This document shows, piece by piece, positions 28,701 through 36,802 of a DNA stretch of 64,000 nucleotides. The DNA lies in contig NZ_CAQI01000042.1 of the NCBI RefSeq assembly GCF_001046895.1, positions 62,001 to 126,000 of the forward strand. Reading direction: 5' to 3'. Source of the DNA: Pseudarthrobacter siccitolerans. GTDB lineage: Bacteria > Actinomycetota > Actinomycetes > Actinomycetales > Micrococcaceae. The translations under genes and the position numbers were made by a program. The first letter of the stretch is position 1. Every line of letters starts with the position of its first letter. Under the pieces are notes generated by a model that saw only the letters and a list, made by a program, of their open reading frames with translations, searched no databases and had not been told where the DNA came from.

Positions 28701-29181
28701 CGATGCCCGAGGACATCGTGTCCAGGCCGAGGTCGGCGTTCGCGGCTCCGAAGTGGGCGTAGTCGAGCATGCCGGCATACGTGTTCTCGTCCTCTCCGCC
28801 GGACGTCCGAAGGGTGTCGAACGTGATGGTCTGCGTCGAGCCGGTCGCCTCGGCGAAGAGCCAGCCGATCACGTTGCCGACGCTGAACTCGGGGTCGGCG
28901 TACCCGAGCATGTCGCCGCCAGTGGCCGGGCTGCTCGTAATCGCGTCCCAGTCCTCGTGCAGGCCGCCGCCGCCATCTGGCGAGTTCTTCTCCCCGAAGT
29001 ACGACGAGGCGTTCGAGGCGAGCTGGTAGAGCGAGTAGTTGTCGCGCTCGTCCTCGTTGTCCGCGTGCGCCGCGGACGGGAACGTCGTCATCAGCAGCGG
29101 CACGACGAGAGCGGCGAGGACGGCGACGCCGAGCAGTCGCACGAGCGAGAAGCGACCTCCTGCCCTGTTCGCGGCGTTCAC
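25780..29181 (-). CDS. TrbL/VirB6-like conjugal transfer membrane protein with long disordered tail
   Basis: An 1133-residue protein. A signal-like N-terminus (LLGVAVLAALVVPLLMTTF, then SAAHA) leads to an extracytoplasmic region. Multiple membrane helices follow at about 165-200, 255-300 and 575-720, including GFWYAIGMLAGAVKRTFSLV and LGGILVVLLTIVSSLVIMG. The last 380 residues (about 750-1133) are Gly/Ser/Gln/Pro-rich and predicted disordered. The layout fits TrbL-type inner-membrane channel components in actinobacterial elements, though the family call is by architecture only. GTG at 29181 overlaps the TGA of the upstream HTH gene. No VirB4 or VirD4 homologue is seen nearby. Confidence 0.7.
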   Translation of the reverse strand: MNAANRAGGRFSLVRLLGVAVLAALVVPLLMTTFPSAAHADNEDERDNYSLYQLASNASSYFGEKNSPDGGGGLHEDWDAITSSPATGGDMLGYADPEFSVGNVIGWLFAEATGSTQTITFDTLRTSGGEDENTYAGMLDYAHFGAANADLGLDTMSSGIGGQIVSMIGGGAIWLLYLLTLAVGTVFFLIIQVLKAINPFMWFYQAVAGVADSGGNTNSAHQQELADGMTGGDAGGGALAGLQHWISSWYGLLQSIAWEALVPLFIGFLIIGLVLFKKVDRGSAIKKLIIRVVFIGVGLPLLGSMYTGVLDRFDDSLLGQHAGPTRVVLSTYVDFEAWMMNDRLAIPDQASISWENGQAGPESTMSVRNSALAINAQAKREFSGISIGTKTSDAEAAWRAGTVDVGGSAGDDVQAVFSTFGILNTYISGQITSASDFESGIKSAITDLDVADGDKKDWFVDDKSYGDVEGFGEQGGPAPNEHPVLAVNGQGLTSSNPAGSSTTFTTPGNKQGCGFSVLDADGNLASCNLSALSAYNYLNTGFGSDSLTMYSSNNVTSGLTREDHMAVSQVGTGPAKFMYWQNAATVLGCIALLGFWYAIGMLAGAVKRTFSLVAAIPFATLGALSAIAKVVVYSVALILEVMVTLFIYQFVSEFLISIPDIIAGPFSSLMDPNGLFGSPALGGILVVLLTIVSSLVIMGVTVALLRVRKVVLQAMDEVFTKLVDKFLETSTPSKADKAGAMPSPAHALGTGAGAAAGQKLASGLGGKLSSGSKLPKTGGNAGGGKNASTNVGGLNGQPSLPAAGQTLAIGPGGGDGSRVGEAPHGGGQDDRSIEGSDARALPAGSNGASDGAKGGPLQLTSGKAGSSRSDKETAQSLSNKGGLTNLGYSTGDQPGSRGRTNGQSNHSESAQSGTNGRGNSSPSGKTGGQTSFGLGGAQGASGMKQLGQRSNSQPSAEPAARTSSGRKAITSGSNSTHFGIGGQSAPASSGQGGPQPKGARFVAGIPGTGGATQVSQGYGGTPRHSADQGSRKAHPVSGHDPGTAQAPGSSRRRAVTGPTPQGQPKTAGQRPQQGQRREQVDRSIVSGSAQRPPRPVAPTQPAPKSGRGTVPAKPWAGRPVPSALINHKREPKE

Positions 29182-29435
29182 CGTGCCTCACCGCCGTCGG
29201 ACGAGTCGACGAACTGCGCGTCCAGCCACGCATCGAGGTCGGAGAGGTAGTAGCGGACCTCGCCGCCGACCTTCTGGAAGCGGGGGCCGTACCGGCGCAT
29301 GCGCCACTTGCGCAGTGTGCCCTCGGCGATGCCGAGGTACAGCGCCGCCGAGTCGGAGGTTGTGAAGTCGTGGCCGTCGGTGAGGGCTTCGTCGCGGATC
29401 TGTTCACGGACGGCGGTGATCGACGGGGAAGTCAA
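29178..29435 (-). CDS. helix-turn-helix (excisionase-type) protein
   Basis: An 85-residue protein with a winged-helix DNA-binding fold of the excisionase kind: TSDSAALYLGIAEGTLRKW, RMRRYGPRFQKVGGEVRY and YLSDLDAWLDAQ. It may serve as recombination directionality factor or as a repressor of the transfer genes. It overlaps the TrbL-like gene by 4 bases. An upstream 10-bp hairpin (29452-29476) and a 25-base sequence shared with the 37.8-kb region lie just before its start. Confidence 0.8.
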   Translation of the reverse strand: MTSPSITAVREQIRDEALTDGHDFTTSDSAALYLGIAEGTLRKWRMRRYGPRFQKVGGEVRYYLSDLDAWLDAQFVDSSDGGEAR

Positions 29436-29451
29436 GGTCGACTCCTTCAGT

Positions 29452-29476
29452 GCTCGGATCTTCTTCAGATCCGAGC
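29452..29476 (-). promoter_or_regulatory. 5' leader hairpin upstream of the HTH-trbL operon
   Basis: GCTCGGATCT at 29452-29461 and its exact complement at 29467-29476, with a five-base loop, lie 16 bases before the HTH gene start. Could be a transcript leader structure or protein-binding dyad. Confidence 0.45.
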
Positions 29477-29495
29477 CCGGAGGATTACTCGGCCG

Positions 29496-29520
29496 CGCAG
29501 GCCATTACGCCTTTTAACGC
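29496..29520. repeat. 25-base element, copy 1
   Basis: Matches 37813-37837 at 21 of 25 positions. Both copies lie in the same orientation, upstream of small minus-strand genes of the mobile element (starts at 29435 and 37761, 60 and 51 bases away). Likely a shared promoter or operator. Confidence 0.55.
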
Positions 29521-29693
29521 TCTGCGCGAGCCGGTCCTCTTCGTGAGAGAAGCCGATTGCTCGCGCCCGGCGGACGTCCCCATCGGGAGGTCGCCCGTGC
29601 ATCCAACTGTACCCGTGCGTTCACCGCTGTTCCAGGGTGCAACGGTCAAGAAGGGTCCTTCGTCCTCGGATACCAGTACGAAGAAAGTTCAAC

Positions 29694-31055
29694 TCATTCG
29701 CGGTACCCGCGCTCGCGCTTTAGCTGCGTAACCTCGTCTCTGAGGTGCTCCCCGCCGTCCTCGATGAACCGTTCCCTGTCGCCGGGTTCGAGCTCGAGGT
29801 CCCCGGTCACGCAGTGCTCCGCCTCAAACTGCGCGAGGCGCAGATCGACAAAGCGCTCGAAACTACGACGATACGAGCGTCCGCTCGGATCCGTCCGGTC
29901 GAGGTACTCCTCGACGAGGCGCGGGAGTGGCTGGGCCCGGAGCCGCTCGAGGTAGATCTTGAGAGCTTCGTCGGCACGCAGCTTCGCAGCAGCGCGTTCG
30001 GCCTCGTACACCTCCTGCCATACTTCGGCCTTCGTCTCATCGACGATGCGTCGACGGAGTCGCGGCAGCTCCGCCTCGCGCTCATCCAGATCGGCGGCGC
30101 GGGCATCGAACTCATCCTTTACCTCGGCCACATTGGCGGCGAACTCTGCGACCTTCTCCTTAGTCGCTTCGGACCGTGCCCGTGCGCCTTCCAGGGCGGC
30201 CTTCGCCTCCGCCGCGGCGTCCATCGCCGCCTCGAACTCGGGCTTTGACAGCTCCATGCCGTGCCGTGCGGAGACCTCCTGCTCGACGGGCCAGCCGAGC
30301 GCGACCATGTGCTCGCGGAACCCCGCCTGATGGCCTCGCAACTTTGCCGGTCCGCTGATCTGGCGGCCAGCCTCGTCCTTGACCTCGCGGTGAGACCCGT
30401 AAGCCTGGTTGTGCTCCGTCCGCAGCGCGCCGGGCTTATCGGCCGGAGCCTTCGGATCGGGTGCGAACGGATCGGCCATGATCTGAATGTGGGGCGTGGA
30501 CTCGTCGAAGTTGGTGGCCCAGCCGTGGATCGCCTCCTGCCCGCCGGGAACAACGTGGCTGCCGAGGCGCTCTACCGCATCATAAAAGTAGCGCATGGCT
30601 TCGTCGTGATCCCTGGGAACCCAGCGTGACCTGGACATCGGCTCGCCCGTGACCGGGTCCAGACGCTCGGATCCGTCCTCGTTGAGCCGCGGGTAGTGGT
30701 TCGGTACCTCGATGCACATCGTCTTCGGCAGGTGGACGACGAAAAGGTTTACCGTTACCTGCTTCTCGTTGACCTTCCGGCGCACGCGCCTGTGGCGCGC
30801 GTCGCCGTAGTCGAGGACTTCCTTAATCTTGTGTGCGGCCCTGAATCCACCTGCACCGTCGTTGACGAAGGCGGTGTTCAAATGCGCGTCGGTCGGCACA
30901 ATCGACGGATTCCTCGCGGCGTGCCGCTGCACGTCATTCGTGTCGAGGTGACGCATCGATTCGTGAAGGATCGCCCTCCTGTCGGCGCGGTTGCCGCTCA
31001 CGCCGTGAGGAACGTGCTTGAGGTGGAAGGCAGCGTGCCCGGTCTGTTCGCTCAT
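29694..31055 (-). CDS. MobV-type relaxase (plasmid recombination/mobilisation protein)
   Basis: A 453-residue relaxase expected to nick one strand at oriT. The N-terminal catalytic domain shows the MobV signature: H177 followed by FDESTPHIQIM, with E185 and metal-binding H189, matching the H...DExTPHxH type except that the last His is Gln. The N-terminal block MSEQTGHAAFHLKHVPHG carries several histidines near the expected nicking region. The C-terminal half (about 270-380) is a long charged coiled coil. The ATG has AGGA upstream. The highly folded 31.1-31.3 kb region lies immediately upstream as the likely origin of transfer. Confidence 0.85.
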   Translation of the reverse strand: MSEQTGHAAFHLKHVPHGVSGNRADRRAILHESMRHLDTNDVQRHAARNPSIVPTDAHLNTAFVNDGAGGFRAAHKIKEVLDYGDARHRRVRRKVNEKQVTVNLFVVHLPKTMCIEVPNHYPRLNEDGSERLDPVTGEPMSRSRWVPRDHDEAMRYFYDAVERLGSHVVPGGQEAIHGWATNFDESTPHIQIMADPFAPDPKAPADKPGALRTEHNQAYGSHREVKDEAGRQISGPAKLRGHQAGFREHMVALGWPVEQEVSARHGMELSKPEFEAAMDAAAEAKAALEGARARSEATKEKVAEFAANVAEVKDEFDARAADLDEREAELPRLRRRIVDETKAEVWQEVYEAERAAAKLRADEALKIYLERLRAQPLPRLVEEYLDRTDPSGRSYRRSFERFVDLRLAQFEAEHCVTGDLELEPGDRERFIEDGGEHLRDEVTQLKRERGYRE

Positions 31056-31123
31056 AATGGTTCCTCGCTTTCATTGATGTGACGACTTCGGACGTCGATC
31101 GATCCCTGAGGGACCCCTCGGCA

Positions 31124-31304
31124 GCGCTCCATCGGTGGCGGGGACCCCTACCGCTCCGCGGCCCCGATCACCGATGGAGCGCGACATTCAATGTCTCGAG
31201 TGCCCTCCTTGGGCCGCTGCACCCTGTTGTTGGAGCCTCTGGCACCTCGAGACACGGAATGTCATAGCCCCGTAAGACATTCACTCGCTTCGCTCCTGAA
31301 TGTC
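31124..31304. other. candidate oriT: cluster of inverted repeats upstream of the relaxase
   Basis: Three nested or adjacent dyads in 180 bases. 31124-31136 pairs exactly with 31170-31182 (13 bp, 33-base loop). 31183-31204 pairs with 31241-31263 with few mismatches. GACATTCA at 31276-31283 pairs with TGAATGTC at 31297-31304. The heptamer GACATTC or its complement occurs four times. Location next to a MobV relaxase gene and lack of coding potential fit an origin of transfer. The nick site cannot be named. Confidence 0.6.
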
Positions 31305-31780
31305 CGGGGCCCTCCGGGGGCCGCTGCGCGGGCAGCCTGACCGCGCAGAACGCACATGCTCCGCTCGCCGCCCCACAGGGGCAGCTCACGGAACCTTCGG
31401 CCACGTCCGCGAAGTTCCACGTGCCGACGGGATCAAAAGCAGCCCCGAGACCACGCAGGACCGCACGAAGCGCGTCGCTGCGCGGTGGTCCTGCATGGGT
31501 CCGATCCAGGTCTCGCAACGGTCTTGCGACGGTCCCGACCTGCCCGGCTCCAGTGTTGCTGGACGCTGGACTCTTCGAGGGCTTCTGACGGTCGCGTCCT
31601 GGACCTTCGAGGTGCGCTGCCGGGCGTCGTTCGGGGCTCATCAGGGCGTCTAGTGCAATTGGACAGTTCGAGGTCTCATCGAGGTCTTCGGTGCGGCGTT
31701 CGGTGGTCTCCGCCAGGTCTGGTCGGCGGCCCATGAAGGCCACCGACCGCATTGGACCCCGCGACGTCGCGTATAGGGCT
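31305..31780. other. gap without a convincing gene
   Basis: High-GC sequence with open frames on both strands but no domain, no good start and no conserved composition. May be part of the transfer-origin region or untranslated leader. Confidence 0.4.
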
Positions 31781-31972
31781 TCAGCGGGGCTCATTGTGGT
31801 CCCATTCAGGTGCTTCGGTGGTCGCCGAATGTCCGCCCGAGCACGCGAGGGCATGGAACACGCACCGCAGGGCGTCGGGGTCGAACCAGAACGAACCGAA
31901 GCCTCCCGGACGGACCCAGCCGTCGACGAGGCGGCCCGCGCCGAACGAGACCAGCAGCCCAACCGCGGCCAC
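31781..31972 (-). CDS. possible small hypothetical protein
   Basis: A 63-residue frame starting at GTG 31972, with a plausible core (LVDGWVRPGGFGSFWFDPDALRCVFHAL). No good ribosome site and no known family; it follows the 90-residue small gene on the same strand. Might be spurious. Confidence 0.3.
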   Translation of the reverse strand: MAAVGLLVSFGAGRLVDGWVRPGGFGSFWFDPDALRCVFHALACSGGHSATTEAPEWDHNEPR

Positions 31973-32036
31973 TGGGCGGGGACGCCGTCCGCCAAGTGGC
32001 GGAGGCCGGCTGCCCGGCGGCGAAGGCGTTCCGGGA

Positions 32037-32309
32037 TCACAGCGGGGCTCCCCACGTCTCGGCCTCGGACGTCGTGCCGTCCTCGCGCGTCACGATGCAT
32101 CGGACGTTCGAGGGAGCGCACATCTGCGTGCGCAGGATCGTCTCGCGGTAGTTCTCCTCCGAGCCCGGGCCGCGTTCGGCGAAGGCGAGGACGACGACCT
32201 CGCCATCGGGATAGGTCAGCGTGATCCTGTGCCAGCAGCCGGCGGGCACCGCGCTGAGCGGGTGGCCGGGGACGCGGTCGCCGTAGAGCATGGCTTCGCT
32301 CTTGAACAT
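32037..32309 (-). CDS. small hypothetical protein
   Basis: A 90-residue protein starting MFKSEAMLYGDRV, with AAGGAGAAGAG directly upstream of the ATG. It reads as a compact beta-rich domain (HRITLTYPDGEVVVLAFAERG; NVRCIVTREDG). No family recognised. It lies 40 bases after the primase gene on the same strand, inside the mobilisation and replication module. Confidence 0.6.
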   Translation of the reverse strand: MFKSEAMLYGDRVPGHPLSAVPAGCWHRITLTYPDGEVVVLAFAERGPGSEENYRETILRTQMCAPSNVRCIVTREDGTTSEAETWGAPL

Positions 32310-32348
32310 CTCTTCTCCTTAGTCGTGGTGGTGGGACTGCCGAGGACG

Positions 32349-33344
32349 TCATCGGGCATTTGCAGCGACCATCGCGACGGCTCGATCGAGCAGGAACGGT
32401 CGGCCGTTGCGCCGCTCTTCGTGCTTGGCTCGGCTCGGGATTGCCTCCAGGGCCGCCTTGTAGAGCAGCCAGGCCTGATCGCTTGAAGAGTACGTGGTGA
32501 AGCTTCGGAAGCCGACGACGACCAGGTGGCGGCGCATCTCCCGGAAGAGCGTCCCGAGGATTGAGAACTCCCAGCGCGAATGGTCGCCGCCGAAGTCGTC
32601 GAGGCGCTTCAGCCTTGTCCGTGCGCCCTCCAGCGTCCGTTCGACGATCTGTTCGCCGCCCCTGATCTCGGGAGCCTCGTCATCAGTGCCCACCATCGTC
32701 GCGTAGCCGCTCGGCGACGCCTTCGCCCTCGACGCCAGCGAGGCGTACAGGTCCTCGATCGAGGCGAAAGGGGCAGCCGCGAGGTCCTGCCTGGGGACCT
32801 GCGGCCGGGTGTCCTCGTGGACGGACAGGCGGGTGAAGGTCACCCAGTGCTCGAGCAGGAGCTCGTACCAGCCGTGCTCCTCTCGCAGCACTCGTTTGGA
32901 GGACGCACCTCCGTAGTGGTGGAAGTTGTCCGGCAGTGCGGCCACGAGGTGGTAGCCATGGCCGGACATCGAGGTCTCCCTATACAGGAGCCCGGGAAGT
33001 GCAAGCAGATTGGCCGCGATCTCAGCCGGGCAGGCCGGCTCGACGTCGATGACCATCAGGCCATCGACCGCGGCTTGCAAGTAGTAGGCCGCGTTGGCCG
33101 CATTCGGCAGTGCAGCGGTCAGCTCGTCGAGCCTGACCAGGCACTGGTCGCCGACCGACCAGGCCCCTCGCACCCTGCCGATGTCGAGCAGGGCCCGCAT
33201 GTCGATCGGGGCCTTGCCTTTTGCGCCCACGTCGCCTCCCAGGCGTCCCGAGACTGTCCATCGCGACGCGCGGGCGAGGGCCCTGATCGCCGGGTTGCCG
33301 TAGAACGCAGGGAAGAGTGCCTGCGGGGAGGCGAAGGGGTTCAT
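32349..33344 (-). CDS. AEP-type primase/polymerase-like replication protein
   Basis: A 331-residue protein with archaeo-eukaryotic primase features: a D-x-E metal motif at D100-E102 (GLMVIDVEP), a following sGxGxH block with H132 (MSGHGYHLVAAL), and a later aromatic strand (LEHWVTFTRLSVHED) of the type found in prim-pol domains. The C-terminal third is helical and probably a primase accessory domain. It would synthesise primers when the element replicates after excision. Its ATG overlaps the stop of the upstream ATPase gene by 4 bases, so the two work as a pair. Confidence 0.65.
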   Translation of the reverse strand: MNPFASPQALFPAFYGNPAIRALARASRWTVSGRLGGDVGAKGKAPIDMRALLDIGRVRGAWSVGDQCLVRLDELTAALPNAANAAYYLQAAVDGLMVIDVEPACPAEIAANLLALPGLLYRETSMSGHGYHLVAALPDNFHHYGGASSKRVLREEHGWYELLLEHWVTFTRLSVHEDTRPQVPRQDLAAAPFASIEDLYASLASRAKASPSGYATMVGTDDEAPEIRGGEQIVERTLEGARTRLKRLDDFGGDHSRWEFSILGTLFREMRRHLVVVGFRSFTTYSSSDQAWLLYKAALEAIPSRAKHEERRNGRPFLLDRAVAMVAANAR

Positions 33345-35128
33345 CGCCGCGTCCCCTCGAGAGCATCGCCACGGTCGGCGACGATCCGGTCGAACGAGGC
33401 GAGAGTCAAGCCCAGGCGGTCCAAGTCGTCGAAGAGGCGCTGGTCGATGGCCTGCGAGGTCAGGGCCATCGCCTGGAGGTCGGCGTCTCCGTGGAACTTT
33501 GGACTCTCACGCAGGACCTGTGCCCTTTCGCCAGCGTCCTCGCGCAGCATGCCGTCGGCGACGAGGCGATCGGTCCACCGTGCAACGTCGAGGTCGTGCA
33601 GCTCGCGCGCGGCCTGCACGACGGCGATGTCCGAGGCGGTGATCCGATCGGCCCCGGGAGGCACCAGGACCCAGGTCTTTGGGCGCTTGCTCTTCGGATT
33701 GGGGACGACCTGCTCGACAACCCAACCGGCCTTGCGCAGGTCGGGGGCGACCTTCTTGAGCTTCCCGCTTACGCCCCTCTGCTCGGGCCAGAACTTGTCG
33801 TCCACCGGGCGCGGCAGCAAGGCGTACAGGTCCTTGCCGGTGCCCTCCCAGCGCCTAGTGATCTGCGCGGAGATCGCGGAGAGGAACTTGTCGGTGGCGA
33901 CAATCTCCTCGGAGACCGATTCCTGCGAGCGGGCGTAGTGCTCCAGCCCGTTCGCGCCGGTGGCTAGGTCGACAGCCGCAAGCACCTCGGCGAAGTCTGC
34001 CATGCGCGGCTTCTCGGCAAGGTGCACCTCGGGGAGCTTCTCGAGGGTCATTGCGACGAGGTCGAACAGGCCGCCGACCATCGACGGGTACGCTTCGTCC
34101 CACATCGCGTTGAGTTCGCGCTCGGAGCGGCGCTCGGTCTTGGGGATCACGCAGAGGTCGGCCCAGACGCACCGCTCGGCAAAATCGCCGGCGAGGGCAC
34201 CGACATCGATGCCGGTGAAACCGACCACTCCCTGGAACTCGATGATCCTCTGTTCGTCGTCGGTGTACAGGGCCCGGTCGACATCAGAGCCGCCGGTGAC
34301 GGCCTGGCAGAGGATGTCCGACATCCACTTCGGGATAGAAGAAAGGTTGTCGAAGCCGGTGGTCCGCGACCCGTGCAGCGAGTGGAGGAGCTTGCCCGCG
34401 TCCTTGGGAGGCATCCGGACCTCGGCCTTGGTCGGGTCGAAGAGCTGGAACGCACGCCTTAGGGCGCTCGACTTGGCCGTCCCCTGCTCCCCGAGAAGTG
34501 CGAGGACCGGGCAGGGCAGTCCAACGAGCACCACAGCACCCACGAGCCAGCCGCGGATCACCTGCCGGTCGTGGTCGCGCGGGGCGTTTACGAACGCCCA
34601 GAGCCGCTCGAGGTCGCCACCGGGCTCAGGAGTCGGCAGAGCGAGCGTGAGGGCGGAGCGCCGGAACAGCACGGGCACGTCGGCGTCGCCGGCGAGGACC
34701 TCCCAGCCGTCGGCGGTGATGCGGACGACTCGCTCGCTCTGGTCGCCGAGGTCGACGTAGAGTTCGCCGTCAGTTGGTCGTGCCAGCCGATCGTGGAGCT
34801 CAACCGGCTCGGTCTCCGTGGCCTCGAACTCAATCACGTCCATCGCCTCGGCCAGTGCGTTCTGGGACGCGGTCTTGCCGGTCATGCGGTAAAAGAGGCC
34901 GCCCAGCTCCTTCCTGAGCGAGCGCTTACCGCCCTTAAGCGGACGGGTCACGTGCCCACCCTTGCGGACGGCGAACGGCTTGTCGTTGGTGTCAACGCCG
35001 AGGTCGTAGCACTCGATCGCCAGCTCGACGAGCTGCTGCGCCGCTGACTTCTTCTCGGCGGCTCGACTCGCCGCCGCGAAGTCCTGGTTGTCCTGTGCTG
35101 CGTTGCCGCACGCATGGGGAACTGACAT
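33341..35128 (-). CDS. P-loop ATPase/helicase-like replication protein
   Basis: A 595-residue protein with a Walker A motif GEQGTAKSS (G213 to S221) and probable downstream AAA-like elements (TTGFDNLSSIPKWMSDILC, then GVVGFTGIDVGALAGDFAERC). It resembles phage/plasmid primase-helicases of the P4 type in layout, but without the polymerase domain, which is supplied by the next gene. The C-terminal region has a winged-helix-like segment (RGVSGKLKKVAPDLRKAGW). Start ATG 35128 with AAGGGA 10 bases upstream. Likely the unwinding partner of the AEP-like protein. Assignment by motifs only. Confidence 0.65.
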   Translation of the reverse strand: MSVPHACGNAAQDNQDFAAASRAAEKKSAAQQLVELAIECYDLGVDTNDKPFAVRKGGHVTRPLKGGKRSLRKELGGLFYRMTGKTASQNALAEAMDVIEFEATETEPVELHDRLARPTDGELYVDLGDQSERVVRITADGWEVLAGDADVPVLFRRSALTLALPTPEPGGDLERLWAFVNAPRDHDRQVIRGWLVGAVVLVGLPCPVLALLGEQGTAKSSALRRAFQLFDPTKAEVRMPPKDAGKLLHSLHGSRTTGFDNLSSIPKWMSDILCQAVTGGSDVDRALYTDDEQRIIEFQGVVGFTGIDVGALAGDFAERCVWADLCVIPKTERRSERELNAMWDEAYPSMVGGLFDLVAMTLEKLPEVHLAEKPRMADFAEVLAAVDLATGANGLEHYARSQESVSEEIVATDKFLSAISAQITRRWEGTGKDLYALLPRPVDDKFWPEQRGVSGKLKKVAPDLRKAGWVVEQVVPNPKSKRPKTWVLVPPGADRITASDIAVVQAARELHDLDVARWTDRLVADGMLREDAGERAQVLRESPKFHGDADLQAMALTSQAIDQRLFDDLDRLGLTLASFDRIVADRGDALEGTRR

Positions 35129-35231
35129 AATGAAGATGTCCCTTCGGATCGTTCACGAGCGGCCACTCGTGATCTGGATGGGGTGGATTTCTTGAAGAGC
35201 CCTCGCCTCGGCGGGGGCTTTCTTCTTTGTG

Positions 35232-35570
35232 TCAGGACGCGCTGATGAGCTGTCCGAGCTCCCGCCGGCGCTCGTCACTCAAGGTGGGCCACGAAGACAC
35301 GAGCAGGTCGGCAAGAGCGGAAGGGTCGTCCGGCGCGGGTACCGCAGCTCCAGTGGGCTCGACCGGGTGAACGACCAGCGCGAGATCCGAGGCATAGACC
35401 CGGAACTCGGAGCGCTTGCCGGTACCCACGCGGTGAGCCGGGAGCATTCCCGCATGGATGTATTCCCGCACGGTCTGAGGGTGGCGCTTCAGCCTTCGAG
35501 CAGCCTCAGGTACGGTCAGCTCGTCGTCCTCGCAGTGGGTGGTCGTGCAGGGTGCCGGGGTCGCAGGCAT
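35232..35570 (-). CDS. helix-turn-helix (excisionase-family) protein
   Basis: A 112-residue protein. The DNA-binding domain is DELTVPEAARRLKRHPQTVREYIHAGMLPAHRV followed by a wing (KRSEFRVYASDLA). ATG at 35570 with AGAGGA upstream is preferred; the frame is open to 35672. The C-terminal 45 residues look like a small separate helix pair. It is divergent from the XRE regulator across a 245-base region that contains a 9-bp dyad. May act as directionality factor or replication control protein. Confidence 0.75.
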   Translation of the reverse strand: MPATPAPCTTTHCEDDELTVPEAARRLKRHPQTVREYIHAGMLPAHRVGTGKRSEFRVYASDLALVVHPVEPTGAAVPAPDDPSALADLLVSSWPTLSDERRRELGQLISAS

Positions 35571-35738
35571 CGTGTTCGTCCTCTCGGAGAGATCGTGTTC
35601 TCGATCCGAGTCCGCGCCTGCCTCAGCCACGACGGCCACTACGACCGAACGCTCTTGTGCGGCCTCGTCCAAGATGGACGCTCAGCGAATGGCCACACGC
35701 GGAGGGCTGCACTTTCGAGTGCTGCCTTGCCCCTATCT

Positions 35739-35789
35739 TAATCCAACTGTGTTGATCCAGCAAGTTACTCGTCAAATGGTGTTGGATTA
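35739..35789. promoter_or_regulatory. inverted-repeat operator between divergent regulators
   Basis: TAATCCAAC at 35739-35747 and GTTGGATTA at 35781-35789 are exact inverted repeats 33 bases apart. The right arm ends 26 bases before the XRE gene start. Likely binding sites of that regulator; ATCCAACTGT also occurs at 29601-29610 in front of the transfer operon. Confidence 0.5.
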
Positions 35790-35815
35790 GCATGATGAGA
35801 ACACGAGGAGATTCC

Positions 35816-36205
35816 ATGCCGAGGTTCAGTGCCGTATTCGCGGGCCGACTCAAGGATGAGCGACAGAAGGCGGGGATGAGTCAGGCACAGCTGGCGGAGC
35901 GTCTGGCCGCGATGCTGGGCGTCAAGTTCGACTCCAGCGCGGTGTCGAGGATAGAGAACCCGGACTCGGGTCGCGTGATCAAGCTCGATGAGGCTGCGGC
36001 GGCGGCTGAAGTGCTCGGAGTTCCGCTCAGCGCCCTTGTGAGCAGTGGCGGGACGGTCGAGACCAGGATCGCCGAGTTGCGGCGGGAGCTAGAGAGGCAG
36101 AGGGGTCGTGCGAGCGGTGCAGAGTGGGAGTTCAACCAAGCGCAAGCCGCGATGGTCGCCGTCGAGCAGGAGATCGCCCAGCTGGACTCGTCGCGCCAGG
36201 GGTGA
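35816..36205 (+). CDS. XRE-family transcriptional regulator
   Basis: A 129-residue regulator with a Cro/cI-type helix-turn-helix (LKDERQKAGMSQAQLAERLA, then VKFDSSAVSRIENPDSGR) and a C-terminal coiled coil (VETRIAELRRELERQRGRA to the end) for dimerisation. The ATG at 35816 has GAGGAG at 5-base spacing; an upstream ATG at 35792 is less likely. Divergent from the excisionase-like gene, so it probably governs both promoters and the element's lifestyle switch. Confidence 0.85.
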   Translation: MPRFSAVFAGRLKDERQKAGMSQAQLAERLAAMLGVKFDSSAVSRIENPDSGRVIKLDEAAAAAEVLGVPLSALVSSGGTVETRIAELRRELERQRGRASGAEWEFNQAQAAMVAVEQEIAQLDSSRQG

Positions 36206-36802
36206 ATCGACCCGATGCTCCATCGCGGGCCAGTCCGCGACACGCAGGAGGCGGAACGGCGGAGACTTTCCACATACTTCTCTTGCTCCAGCCCAACCCT
36301 TTCTCTTCCTGAGCTGCAAGGAGAGAAGTTGGGGGTTTCCGTCCGCACTTCCGCACACATGCGGCTCTTTCCTGCGTGTTACCTGGGCAAACGGGATCGC
36401 GGAAGCCTTACGGAATTCGGTGCGGATCATCTCGCGCTGCGGGTTCCGCAAAAGCTTCCGCTCCGGGTTCCGCGCTTGACGGCGTCCCTCGCGCTCACCA
36501 TCTTCTAGCCCGCCTCCCGGTCTATGCAGGAAGCCACGCGCTCCAGTTCTCCGATCTCCCGCCTGGCCGTCTGCGCGGGTACGCACTTCCGTCAGAATTG
36601 CAGGCTCACGCCCGACGAGCTCGCTTTTGTTCTATCCGGGCTCGGGCACGACCTGAACGCCGACGATCCCGGTGTCGCGTGCGATGGGCATGCCCGAACG
36701 TCGAACTCTCGACTACTATGGCCACCCAGTCCCTGTCGGACTGGCACCCTTGATGGCGAAGAACGACGAGCTCGCGGCCCCGCGGGTCGAAGAACCGGCT
36801 TG
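36206..36802. other. gap without a convincing gene
   Basis: About 600 bases with only short or low-quality frames. GGGTTCCGC occurs twice (36441-36449 and 36465-36473). It could hold a replication origin for the primase module, but nothing in it proves that. Confidence 0.35.

Noticed and set aside
31168-32352. 394-codon minus-strand frame covering the candidate oriT and small genes
   Set aside because: Arg/Pro/Ala-rich composition without a domain; it overlaps the 90-residue gene that has a good ribosome site.
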